Origin: an uncultured Bacilli bacterium
Lineage (GTDB): Bacteria > Bacillota_I > Bacilli_A > RFN20 > CAG-826
Direction of reading: 5' to 3'
Assembly: GCA_944363525.1 (NCBI GenBank)
Contig: CALVUF010000001.1
Coordinates: forward strand, 1-64,000
DNA: 64,000 nucleotides
The notes beneath the pieces were generated by a model. That model searched no databases, was not told where the DNA came from, and saw nothing but the letters and a program-made list of their open reading frames with translations. Below, piece by piece: positions 24,023-31,624 of the stretch. Each line of letters begins with the position of its first letter. Position 1 is the first letter of the stretch. Both the position numbers and the translations under genes were made by a program.

Positions 24023-24463
24023 TTATATTTCCTTCGCGAGGGTCAAAAGCCCTTCGATGGCGTTGAAGCCGTTCTTACGATAAAAATCTTCCGAGGGGAA
24101 CCCCTTTTCGGTATTGAGGATCATGGCGTTAAGCCCTTCTTTCTTTATTTGCTCCTGTATAAGGCGGAGGAAAAAGCTCCCGATCCCTTGCCTTTGCCGC
24201 CTCGGCAAGACCCCGAACTGGTCGATATAGTATTCTTTCCCCTTGATCCAGAGCTTTTGGAAACCGAGGCTAAAGGCCACGAGCTTTCCCTTGTCCTTTA
24301 GCCCATATCCGAGGAAATAGTTGTTATGGAAGTGATTCAAGAATAGTTCCCGAACCGGGACGGGGGAAGGGTATTCATCGTTCCAAGGGGGCTGGGTGAA
24401 GATATCGATATATAGGGTCATCGCCTCTTCGAGGTCGGCTTCGGTTAACTTGATTAGCTTCAT
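24023..24463 (-). CDS. GNAT family N-acetyltransferase
   Basis: The 146-aa protein has the GNAT fold signature: N-terminal LTEADLEEAMTLYIDIFTQPPW, the acetyl-CoA-binding motif A (YYIDQFGVLPRRQRQGIGSF, RxxGxG pattern) and motif B ending in DFYRKNGF. It transfers an acetyl group to an unidentified amine. The start at 24463 (MKLIKLTEADLEE) is typical for the family; the 13 upstream codons are not. It appears to be a single gene. Confidence 0.85.
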   Translation of the reverse strand: MKLIKLTEADLEEAMTLYIDIFTQPPWNDEYPSPVPVRELFLNHFHNNYFLGYGLKDKGKLVAFSLGFQKLWIKGKEYYIDQFGVLPRRQRQGIGSFFLRLIQEQIKKEGLNAMILNTEKGFPSEDFYRKNGFNAIEGLLTLAKEI

Positions 24464-24659
24464 ATCTTTATCCAATGCCCATCTTAATGCTCTTGGGGGC
24501 AAGGCTTAAAGGATAATGGGGAAAACACGACCAAAAGCGAATCGATCCGGTCTTCCGCGCCGCTTGTTTGAAGAAGGCCAAGGCCCCCATTGGGCGATTG
24601 TTGGGTAGGCATTCCAAAATCCCCGCCCTCTGACGGGCATTGATTGTTTGGCGAGGCCC

Positions 24660-25652
24660 CTATTCCCTTTCGTTCAGGTAATTATTCAGCAGGTACATCT
24701 TATAGTCATCGAGGGAAAACACCTTATCGGAATTCGCATCCCCATACCTTCGGACCAGTTCCTTCATCGGAATGGTCTTCGCTATCCTTAAAGCCAAGAT
24801 ATCCTCATTGAGGGCTTTCTCGGCGATCAGGTCGATTCCGTCCGCTTCGATGTTGCCTATCCGCCAAGCGGGCGAGGGGTTGGTGAAATTGAAATAGACG
24901 TTCAAGTCGCTGGTGATGTAGAGGGTTATGTCCGCCTCGTTATGAGGGACGTAAGGGGTTTCGTCGTCTTTGAGTTTGGCGATGCATTCCTTCTCACTTA
25001 GGAGGGCTGGATAATTCAAATAGTAGGGACTAAGCGGCTCCGGTATCCCATTTTTGTCGATCCTTATATCGTAGAGCTTCCGGTTATTGCCGTCGCAGCT
25101 GCCTTCGTGGACGAAGATATCCTTCACGCCCATTTTTCTAGCGATATCCAAAAGGGCGACTGCTTCTTGCTTATTGGTCTGGTAGAGGAATATCTGCCAT
25201 CTTGGCTCGATGCCGTGCCCTTGCAAGGCCTTAGTCGCCTTCAGCAACTCCTTATAGGCCCCTTTCCGTCCGATGAAATCATCGGTCGTCCTCTCCAAGC
25301 CGAAGAAAGTCAGCTGGACCTTCTTCGTCCCGACCTTTTTTAGCCAATTGACGTATTCTTCGTCCCGGGCGATCTTATAGAAACTCGCCAATTCGAACCG
25401 CTCGGGCTTAACCGGAGAAAGGGCGTTGTCTTTAATCCAGCGCTGCTTATAGTCGGGGCAATAATCCGGTTCCCTTAGCCAACTGTAAAACGTTAGGTTC
25501 GGGAAATGACGTTTGAATGATTCGACGACGAATTCGTCATATCCTTCCTCTATCTTCCGGTTTGGCAAATCGCCTAACCAGCAGTGGCGGCATCGATTGG
25601 GGCAGCCGCGCATATCGAGGCACACGGTCAAATGCCGATCGCTTTTATCCAT
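24660..25652 (-). CDS. Radical SAM protein
   Basis: The 330-aa protein has the [4Fe-4S]/SAM motif CPNRCRHC (C17, C21, C24) near its N terminus and a barrel-like middle (KVQLTFFGLERTTDDFIG, IFVHEGSCDGN). No second Cys-rich SPASM cluster is evident. The substrate is unknown. AAGGAGA lies 8 nt before ATG 25652. No leader peptide or partner enzyme is encoded next to it, so it is not obviously a peptide-modifying system. Confidence 0.85.
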   Translation of the reverse strand: MDKSDRHLTVCLDMRGCPNRCRHCWLGDLPNRKIEEGYDEFVVESFKRHFPNLTFYSWLREPDYCPDYKQRWIKDNALSPVKPERFELASFYKIARDEEYVNWLKKVGTKKVQLTFFGLERTTDDFIGRKGAYKELLKATKALQGHGIEPRWQIFLYQTNKQEAVALLDIARKMGVKDIFVHEGSCDGNNRKLYDIRIDKNGIPEPLSPYYLNYPALLSEKECIAKLKDDETPYVPHNEADITLYITSDLNVYFNFTNPSPAWRIGNIEADGIDLIAEKALNEDILALRIAKTIPMKELVRRYGDANSDKVFSLDDYKMYLLNNYLNERE

Positions 25653-25974
25653 CGCTTAATCTCCTTACCCGTTCGTTTGCTCATAAAAGCCCTTAAATGT
25701 TAAGGGATTGGGCGAGGCGATAGCAACCGCCCGGAGGTGTTTTCGATGGTCATCCATCGGTTCCTCCAATCGCCTTCAGCGTGGTGCCTTATCCGGGATT
25801 ACGCCTTCCTTTTTAACTGCCAAAAGGGTCTATTCAATCGATTTGGCAAGGGATCGGTTAAGGCCTTCTTCCCCAATAATCGTCATAAGCAGCCCGGCGG
25901 CTTTAAGACGCCCTACACGATAATCGCCTCCGTCTATTGTTCAAAATATCCTTTACGGGCTTTATCATTTGGCT
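25653..25974. other. Gene-free stretch before the PH-domain gene
   Basis: These 322 nt hold short frames without protein character. The only signal I see is TATCAT at 25963-25968, ending 6 nt before ATG 25975, a possible -10 for a leaderless transcript. Confidence 0.4.
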
Positions 25975-26607
25975 ATGAAGAAAATCGATGACCGCTATTT
26001 CGTCAATCCCAATCAAGGCGACGAAAGCCTTGACGCCTGCTTGGAGGAGAACGAGCAGATCCTCTGGCGGGGTAAGCCGTATAAGAAATCGTTCATCCTC
26101 TCGAGCGTCTTCCGCCTTTTGCCCGTCGCCCTCATCTTCTTGCTTTTCGATGTTTCCTTCATCGTCATGCTTTGCCTATTCATGGATGGGATGCCCTGGT
26201 TTGTCTATATCTTCATCGGCGTCTTCTTCTGCTTCCACCTGCTTCCTCTTTGGATTTGGATCGCCGGCATCGTCTCGGCTAGCAAAAGGCAGCAGAAAGA
26301 GGAATACGCCTTCACTTCTAAACGGATTATCATTAAGCAAGGGCTAATCGGCTCGACCGTCCTCTCGATCTATTATCCCTCCCTTACCTCGGTTAACCTC
26401 CGGATCGGCTTGATCGAGAAGCTATGTAAAGTGGGGGATATCTATATCGTCGCCAATAACCAGAAGGCGGTGCTTGAGGACATAAAGGATCCCTATTTCA
26501 TCGCCTCGAGGTTACAGGGCATCGCCAACGACATCAAAAGCGATATCTATTATCCCAACGACTTACGTCCCAAGGATAACCATGGATACGACACCCAATA
26601 CAAATGA
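25975..26607 (+). CDS. PH-like (bPH2/DUF304) membrane protein
   Basis: The 210-aa protein begins with a soluble segment carrying ENEQILWRGKPYKKSF, followed by two membrane helices (about 45-105). A bacterial PH-like domain follows (EYAFTSKRIIIKQGLIGSTVLSIYYPSLTSVNLRIG). Such proteins lie at the membrane; their biochemical role is largely unknown. ATG 25975 is taken instead of TTG 25969. It is followed 12 nt later by the TPR-like gene and may be co-transcribed with it. Confidence 0.75.
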   Translation: MKKIDDRYFVNPNQGDESLDACLEENEQILWRGKPYKKSFILSSVFRLLPVALIFLLFDVSFIVMLCLFMDGMPWFVYIFIGVFFCFHLLPLWIWIAGIVSASKRQQKEEYAFTSKRIIIKQGLIGSTVLSIYYPSLTSVNLRIGLIEKLCKVGDIYIVANNQKAVLEDIKDPYFIASRLQGIANDIKSDIYYPNDLRPKDNHGYDTQYK

Positions 26608-26619
26608 AGGGAATAACCC

Positions 26620-27843
26620 ATGAAAAAGAACGAAGCCTTCACCGAGGCGATCGGGAAATTGCTCGAAACCCAAGCCCAGACCATGGACGAGGCCGAGATG
26701 ATCGTCAAATCCTTTAAGCCGGACGAGGAGACCATCGCCCTTAATAACCTCTACGATGAATTCGAACGGGCTTCGGGGAAGCAGAAGAAAGCCCTAGGCC
26801 AAAAGATCTTAGCCGAGCGGCCCGATGACTTAGACGTCAAGGTCGCCCTCCTATACGAAGAAGACCTTCCGCCCCGGGATTTATTAAGGGAATTCGATAA
26901 ACTATTGGAAGAAGGCTATCCCGCCTTCGCCAAAGCCGCCGAACTAAAAGACGATAAGAAGGACGAGGAGGACCATAACCTCTATCAGATCCTCGATTGC
27001 CGGCCCTACCTAAGGACTTTAGCCGCCAAGTACTCCCTGCTTATCCAGATGGAGGAGAAGGAGGAGGCTTGCAAGCTCGCCAAAAAGCTCCTTTATTATT
27101 CCCCGGGCGATAACCTCGGGATCCGGATCAAGGCCAGCTGCCTCTTCTATTATCTCCATGACCAAGAGGCCATCGATTTCATCTCCTCCCATTATCCGGG
27201 GGAACTAGCGACCGTCTTCGCCGCCGCCTTCGACAAGTACAGCCATGACCAGGATATCGATTCTTTCTATAAGGAAGTCTCGCCATTCAATGTCTATTTA
27301 GCCCTTTATTGCACGGGGCAGTTATACGTCGAGGATGAGGATTTCAAGGCCGCCAACCGAAGCCCGTATTTCCGCCATAACTCCTTAGAGGAAGCGACCG
27401 ATTATTTGGAAGCGGTCCTCGATTCCTATGGGAATGAGATATTCAACGAGCTGGTGAGGAAAGGGGCCGAGGGGCGGCACCTCATCGACTTTGCTTCCTT
27501 CGCCAAAGAGCATGAAGGGATCATGGAGGTGGTGTGCCCCCTCTATTTCACCCCCGATGCCTTCGAGAACGGGGTCAGCCGTAATTACTTGGAGAAAGTC
27601 GCCTCGGGCAAGACCAAGCCGGGACCGAAAAGGAAGATGTTCGAGTCCTTGCTCTATGGCCGTTATAAGGGCAAAGAAAAGGAATTCCAGAAGGAACTCC
27701 AATATCTTGACCATGAATTAAACGCCATCCAGGTCCAGCCCGATTACGTCTATGTCATGCCTTCCGGCGCGGCCTTAGCCAGCACCTTCGCCGTCTTGAT
27801 GAACGTGATCAATCCGGTGGAGGATGGGATTGCCTCGGCTTAG
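26620..27843 (+). CDS. TPR-like helical protein of unknown function
   Basis: The 407-aa cytoplasmic protein is rich in charged helices. Helical pairs such as LRTLAAKYSLLIQMEEKEEACKLAKKLLYYSPGDNLGIRI resemble TPR units of the ST7-like kind, suggesting a protein-binding scaffold. The C-terminal block YVYVMPSGAALASTFAVLM recurs in a fragment at 23772-23918. GAAGGGAA precedes the ATG. It probably forms an operon with the PH-domain gene and ends at a strong terminator. Confidence 0.6.
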   Translation: MKKNEAFTEAIGKLLETQAQTMDEAEMIVKSFKPDEETIALNNLYDEFERASGKQKKALGQKILAERPDDLDVKVALLYEEDLPPRDLLREFDKLLEEGYPAFAKAAELKDDKKDEEDHNLYQILDCRPYLRTLAAKYSLLIQMEEKEEACKLAKKLLYYSPGDNLGIRIKASCLFYYLHDQEAIDFISSHYPGELATVFAAAFDKYSHDQDIDSFYKEVSPFNVYLALYCTGQLYVEDEDFKAANRSPYFRHNSLEEATDYLEAVLDSYGNEIFNELVRKGAEGRHLIDFASFAKEHEGIMEVVCPLYFTPDAFENGVSRNYLEKVASGKTKPGPKRKMFESLLYGRYKGKEKEFQKELQYLDHELNAIQVQPDYVYVMPSGAALASTFAVLMNVINPVEDGIASA

Positions 27844-27864
27844 GCAAAAGGGAAATTGGTAACG

Positions 27865-27893
27865 AGAGGAGGACAAGCGCCTCCTCTTTTTTT
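27865..27893 (+). terminator. Terminator after the TPR-like gene
   Basis: The stem AGAGGAGG / CCTCCTCT with a 7-nt loop is followed by seven T. The stem arms and the following 30 bases resemble 29214-29275. Confidence 0.9.
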
Positions 27894-27935
27894 GACGCGG
27901 CGGAAGCAATTCAGCTAGGCGACCGAGCTGTTACT
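27894..27935 (-). pseudogene. Relic matching the 3' end of the IS-interrupted gene
   Basis: The bases GGCGGAAGCAATTCAGCTAG (27899-27918) and their neighbours closely match GGCGGAAGCAATCGAGCTGG near 29247-29266, at the same distance from a similar terminator. It looks like a leftover of a duplicated terminator and gene end. Confidence 0.45.
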
Positions 27936-28039
27936 CGTGGCCCTTGGCAGTTTTAGGAAAATCTAATTTTGGCTTTGCCCCTTATTTTGTCTTTTCTAAT
28001 TGTTTGACTTAAGCCAGGCCCTAAACGATATCGGCTCTT

Positions 28040-28221
28040 TATCGGCGTTAGTTCTATATGAAATTAGCGAATACAAATTTCAAAACGCACGACGGATTGT
28101 AAATCTGCTTGAAGACCTTTAGCATATGGGCGAAAGTTTTACAGGGGAAGCGGATGGTCTCGAACTTTATCCAATTTATCGCCTTGACGATGATTATTGG
28201 GTAAAATTAGAAGAGAAATAG
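28040..28221 (+). pseudogene. Decayed coding stretch before the DUF3990 module
   Basis: One frame reads LVLYEISEYKFQNARRIV, continues to a stop, then MGESFTGEADGLELYPIYRL and DDDYWVKLEEK before TAG 28219-28221. The composition is protein-like but it has no start signal and an internal stop. The family is not recognised. Confidence 0.35.
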
Positions 28222-28246
28222 AGGAGTGGCCTCGGGAGGGCAAAGT

Positions 28247-28732
28247 TTGAGGATATATCACGGAAGCAATCAAATCGTTAGACTGCCGAATCTTCAATCT
28301 AGCCGTAAGCTCCTTGATTTCGGAGCCGGGTTTTATGTTACCAGCGATTATGACCAAGCCGCTTCGTGGGCATTATCGAAAACCTCGCGAGTCGGGTTTG
28401 GACGTCCAACCGTCAATGTCTACGAATTGGACATGGGCGCGGTGGCCAAGCTCAAAATCTATAAGTTCAACGAGCCAAATAAGGAATGGCTGGATTTCGT
28501 CGTCGCCAATCGCAAAGGGCTAATCTCTCGGCCTAATTATGATATCGTCGAAGGGCCGATCGCCAACGACTCGACCCTTTTCGTCATCAATAACTATATT
28601 TCCGGCGTCATCGACGAAAACACGGCTTTATCGTTATTGCTCCCGCAAAAACTCAAAGATCAATATGCCTTTTTGACCGAAAAAGCCTTGGCTTGTCTCA
28701 AATTCATCGAGGAGGTGCTTATCGATGGATAA
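28247..28732 (+). CDS. DUF3990 family protein, putative ADP-ribosyltransferase-fold toxin
   Basis: The 161-aa protein carries the family signature RIYHGSN near the start, then LLDFGAGFYVTSDYDQAASW, VNVYELD and the conserved FVVANR block. The fold belongs to the ADP-ribosyltransferase group, and in many Bacillota the gene sits before two small DUF3791-type genes, as here. A toxin or effector role is plausible but not proven. TTG 28247 is chosen because GGGAGGG lies 7 nt upstream and the homologous gene at 56155 starts at the same residue (MRLYGGSD). It overlaps the next gene by 8 nt. Confidence 0.8.
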   Translation: MRIYHGSNQIVRLPNLQSSRKLLDFGAGFYVTSDYDQAASWALSKTSRVGFGRPTVNVYELDMGAVAKLKIYKFNEPNKEWLDFVVANRKGLISRPNYDIVEGPIANDSTLFVINNYISGVIDENTALSLLLPQKLKDQYAFLTEKALACLKFIEEVLIDG

Positions 28733-28973
28733 CGTTACCATCCCCGAGAAGTTCTATTGGCAAGAGGCGATGGTGTGCCACTATATCGCTAAGCAGAAAG
28801 GGATAAGCGATATTGAGGCATTGGAATTATTCGTTAAGTCAAAGACCCATGCCATGCTGCTGAACGAGAAGATGAAGATGTACTTTTTCTCTCCGGAAGC
28901 TTTGTTTGAGATATATAAGGTCGAGGAGGAAACCGGCGATCCGCGGAACTCGCCGTATATCAGTGAGCCATGA
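28725..28973 (+). CDS. Small DUF3791-like protein, first partner
   Basis: The 82-aa acidic protein has a helical core (EAMVCHYIAKQKGISDIEAL, then FFSPEALFEIYKVEEETGDP). It lies between DUF3990 and a second small gene with overlaps on both sides (8 and 4 nt), so all three are translated together. The same arrangement recurs at 56624. It is a candidate antitoxin or accessory subunit. Confidence 0.7.
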   Translation: MDNVTIPEKFYWQEAMVCHYIAKQKGISDIEALELFVKSKTHAMLLNEKMKMYFFSPEALFEIYKVEEETGDPRNSPYISEP

Positions 28974-29179
28974 ACCCGAGCAAGGAATTCATCTTCTTCG
29001 TCTATCTGCTCGAATGCTATGCCCGTTATAAGGGGTTAGAGGCGGAGTCTGTCCTAAGGACGTGGAAAGAACACGGGGTAGTGGATCTGATATACCGGAT
29101 GTACCCTTATTACCACGTCGAGGACCTGCACAATGCCTACGACGATATCGATGATTTGCTAGAGTGCCATCAGGGTTAA
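28970..29179 (+). CDS. DUF3791 family protein, second partner
   Basis: The 69-aa protein matches the DUF3791 pattern: FFVYLLECYARYKGLEAESV, then a segment ending in the acidic tail DDIDDLLE. It is the last gene of the three-gene module and overlaps its neighbour by 4 nt (ATGA). It is about the usual length for the family. Its function is unknown. Confidence 0.75.
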   Translation: MNPSKEFIFFVYLLECYARYKGLEAESVLRTWKEHGVVDLIYRMYPYYHVEDLHNAYDDIDDLLECHQG

Positions 29180-29201
29180 CCATTATGGCTGACCCACAGG
29201 G

Positions 29202-29739
29202 TCAAAAGCAGCAAGAGGAGGATGTTGGCCTCCTCTTTTTCGATTGGGCGGAAGCAATCGAGCTGGGCGATTTGCCCATTGCCATGATCATGGCTAATTG
29301 GTAATCGGGATCGGGAATTTCCCCCTCTAGGGCATTGAGGTAACTTGTTGGATAGACATCGATCCCCTCGATTCCGGTTTGGGCGAGGGATAGTTTGGTG
29401 TGGTTGTCCTTGAGCATCCCCTTCTGGAAGAGGAAGAGGCGTTCCTTTCCTTTATAGGCGATAAGGTCAGGGGTCAAACGGTAATCAAGGAAACGGTATC
29501 CATCATTCTGGATATCGATATCGAGATGCAGATCGGGAAAGTAACTAGAGACGAAGGATAAATGCCCGAAGAGCTTGGTCAAGAAGAAAGTCGGCTTATC
29601 CGGGTCAAAAGCTTGATAGGGATAGGCGGGGGTAACTTTGGGGGTGGAGGCCGCCAACAAAGGCGTGAGGTCGGCTAGCTCGGGGAAGAGGGAATCGATG
29701 GCCTCGATGTCCTTAACCAACGATAAACCTAACAAGAAA
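29202..29739 (-). pseudogene. C-terminal part of an IS-interrupted gene of unknown function
   Basis: The frame reads GLSLVKDIEAIDSLFPELAD and continues for about 177 residues through RLTPDLIAYKGKERLFLFQKG. It has no start codon of its own; upstream it runs straight into the IS110 end. The N-terminal part lies on the other side of the element at 31340-31462. Removing 29740-31337 restores one frame through the join PSFLLGLSL. The family is not recognised. The last residues cross the terminator hairpin. Confidence 0.7.
29214..29240 (+). terminator. Terminator after the DUF3990 module, shared by the convergent gene
   Basis: The stem AGAGGAGG / CCTCCTCT with a 7-nt loop is followed by TTTTT. It overlaps the end of the convergent minus-strand frame. 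Confidence 0.85.
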
Positions 29740-29776
29740 TTGGATAATGGTTAGTCAAGGGTTTTGGGGAAGGCGA

Positions 29777-29837
29777 TATAGACAATCGGAAAAATCCGTC
29801 GCCCTAGGGCTTCCTGTGTTTTTTCCGATTGTCTATA
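29777..29837. repeat. 18-bp perfect inverted repeat at the IS110 end
   Basis: TATAGACAATCGGAAAAA (29777-29794) and its complement (29820-29837) enclose 25 nt. It lies just past the transposase stop codon (29841). It could be a terminator, since the T-rich arm lies on one side, or a recombinase recognition structure. Confidence 0.85.
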
Positions 29838-29840
29838 ATG

Positions 29841-31046
29841 CTATCGTTCGAAGGCCGCCCCGTTAAGCAGCATCGACCTTATAACCAACAGAAGCTTGCG
29901 GGCGCCTGCGGTCACGGCGGCTTTGTGGCAGAGGCCGCCTTTCTTTGGCCTCCCGACGAAGGCGGTTATCCGGTTCTGGCTCCTTTGGCGGATCATTGAC
30001 GTGACGGCGAGGTAAAGCGACCTCCGAAGCCTTGAGTTCCCCTTCCTGGTGATGCTCAGGTGGAGGCCGTCGTTCTTCCCAGACTGCATCACCGCCGGGT
30101 CTAGGCCGGCGAAGGCGACGGCCTTCCTGGCGTTGGCGAAGCGCGAGGCGTCGCCGATCTCCGCGGATATCGAGGCGGCGAGCTTGCCGCCGACCCCGTC
30201 GATCGTCTTCAGCAGCTCGACGTCGGTGGAGCCATCTGACGCCTCGGCCATCATCCCGTCGAGCTCAGACACGCGGTCGAGCGCCGCCGACATCGACTTG
30301 GCGGCGATCGCGAGGGCGTCGGCCTCCGGGGCGCCCACCTCGACCGAGCTATAGGCCCCCTCGGCGTAGGAGACGATCTCCTCGGCCGACGGCGCGAAGC
30401 GGGCCGGCCCCTTCCCGCGCATCGCCTTGCGGAGCCTCGCCTCCAGTTTCCGGGCGCCCATCGCCAGGGCGGCGTCGGGGTGGCCGAGCAGCCCGACCGC
30501 GGCCAGCGCGCATGGGGAGAAAGGGTCGACGGCGTCGGCGAAACCCGGCCAGACGAACTCCAGCCTGGCCAGGTAGCGGTTCTTCTTGGCGACCGCCTCG
30601 GCCATCGCCTCGTCGCGGAGCCTCGAGAGCGACGCCAGCCGCCTCCTCTGCTCCGCCCAGGCGGCCGGCTCGCGGACGTCCCGGGTGTAGGCGACCTCGG
30701 CTATGGTTGAGCAGTCGAGGTTGTCGGTCTTCGTCGGCCTGACCTTGCTCTTCCTCACCTTCGCCGACTCAAGCGGGGAAACCTCGTAGGCGGCGAGGCC
30801 GGCTTCGGAGGCGGCCCTCCTTATCGGCCCGGAGTAGGCCCCGGTGGACTCGAAGGCGACGGCCGGCTTGGCACCGGACTCGCGGAGGAGACGGTCGGCC
30901 AAGGCTGCTATCTTGCCCATCCCCTCCTTGTCGTGGCGGGCGACGAAAGGCCGCCCGATCGGCTTCCCGAAGGACAGGAAGCCCTGGACGTGGCTTTTCC
31001 CCTTGGATACGTCTACGGCGATCAAGGGGCGGTCTGCTTGCATCAT
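29841..31046 (-). CDS. IS110 family DEDD transposase (recombinase)
   Basis: The 401-aa protein has the N-terminal RuvC-like DEDD domain (IAVDVSKGKSHVQGF, VAFESTGAYSGP, TKTDNLDCSTIA) and the C-terminal Transposase_20 domain (IDGVGGKLAASISAEIGD, AFAGLDPAVMQSG with the catalytic Ser, then SITRKGNSRLRRSLY). It moves the element by RNA-guided recombination. ATG 31046 has GGAGG 10 nt upstream; the open frame to 31280 lies in the non-coding end. It appears intact. Confidence 0.95.
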   Translation of the reverse strand: MMQADRPLIAVDVSKGKSHVQGFLSFGKPIGRPFVARHDKEGMGKIAALADRLLRESGAKPAVAFESTGAYSGPIRRAASEAGLAAYEVSPLESAKVRKSKVRPTKTDNLDCSTIAEVAYTRDVREPAAWAEQRRRLASLSRLRDEAMAEAVAKKNRYLARLEFVWPGFADAVDPFSPCALAAVGLLGHPDAALAMGARKLEARLRKAMRGKGPARFAPSAEEIVSYAEGAYSSVEVGAPEADALAIAAKSMSAALDRVSELDGMMAEASDGSTDVELLKTIDGVGGKLAASISAEIGDASRFANARKAVAFAGLDPAVMQSGKNDGLHLSITRKGNSRLRRSLYLAVTSMIRQRSQNRITAFVGRPKKGGLCHKAAVTAGARKLLLVIRSMLLNGAAFER

Positions 31047-31049
31047 TCT

Positions 31050-31335
31050 CGATGCCTCCTTCCCGGCATTCCCGGCTGGGAGCGGAGTCTCCGCGAAAGC
31101 ATTTTTTTCCGAGTCATACGCGCGATGGCCTAGGCGGCCTCGCATTTGGATTAAGCGTGCTCGATCCGCGGGGGCAGCACGTTTTCTTGTCCGAGCTATA
31201 GGCTCAAAAGGGCAGGCGTGCTTGCTCCCCCCATGGCGGCATGCCTGCGACCATGGGTCAGGCCAAAGGCCGTATGCCACCTCTATCTTATTGAAGAAGG
31301 CAGCGGCAAGCCAAATTTGGCCTGTCTATATAGTA
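31050..31335 (-). ncRNA. Candidate IS110 bridge RNA (seekRNA) region
   Basis: About 290 nt upstream of the transposase, inside the element, carry several hairpins: a 10-bp stem GCAGGCGTGC / GCATGCCTGC (31212-31248), GAGC / GCTC (31193-31205) and GGCC stems near 31128-31140 and 31261-31271. IS110 elements encode the guide RNA in this position. The exact ends and the target- and donor-binding loops cannot be fixed by eye. Confidence 0.5.
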
Positions 31336-31339
31336 GAAA

Positions 31340-31462
31340 AGAGGGGAGTTCGGCTAGCCGAGCATAGGCCAAGGAATGGAACTTGACCTTGGATAAAGGC
31401 TCCTTGGGATAGCCAAGGGACAAGAGGCGGGCATAGGCGCGTTTCAAGGTCGTCGGGTCCAT
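31340..31462 (-). pseudogene. N-terminal part of the IS-interrupted gene
   Basis: Starting at ATG 31462, the minus frame reads MDPTTLKRAYARLLSLGYPK and HSLAYARLAELPSFL before entering the IS. It joins in frame with the piece at 29202-29739 if the element is removed. No ribosome binding site is seen, and the frame is open for a few codons further upstream. Confidence 0.6.
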
Positions 31463-31624
31463 ATGATCCAGGAGAAGGCTATCACTATGGGGAGGAGCAA
31501 TCTATAGGGAGTGGGGCACGTAGGATTTTGAAAGCGATTTGAAGGGAAAGATGTAAAACCAGAAAATGCGCTCATGTTCTAATTGTCCGATTGAATGCTA
31601 TTGCCCAAAAAGAAGCCGAGAAAT

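Larger units (their letters stand above)
29740..31337 (-). mobile_element. IS110 family insertion sequence
   Basis: The 1.6-kb element is clearly richer in G+C than the flanks. It holds one DEDD transposase gene, a 100-nt end at 29740-29840 with an 18-bp hairpin, and a 290-nt non-coding end at 31047-31337. Boundaries are set by the interrupted gene: both junctions share AAA (29737-29739 and 31337-31340 region), consistent with insertion at a short core without a long target duplication, as is usual for IS110. Subterminal TGTCTATA occurs at both ends. Confidence 0.85.
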
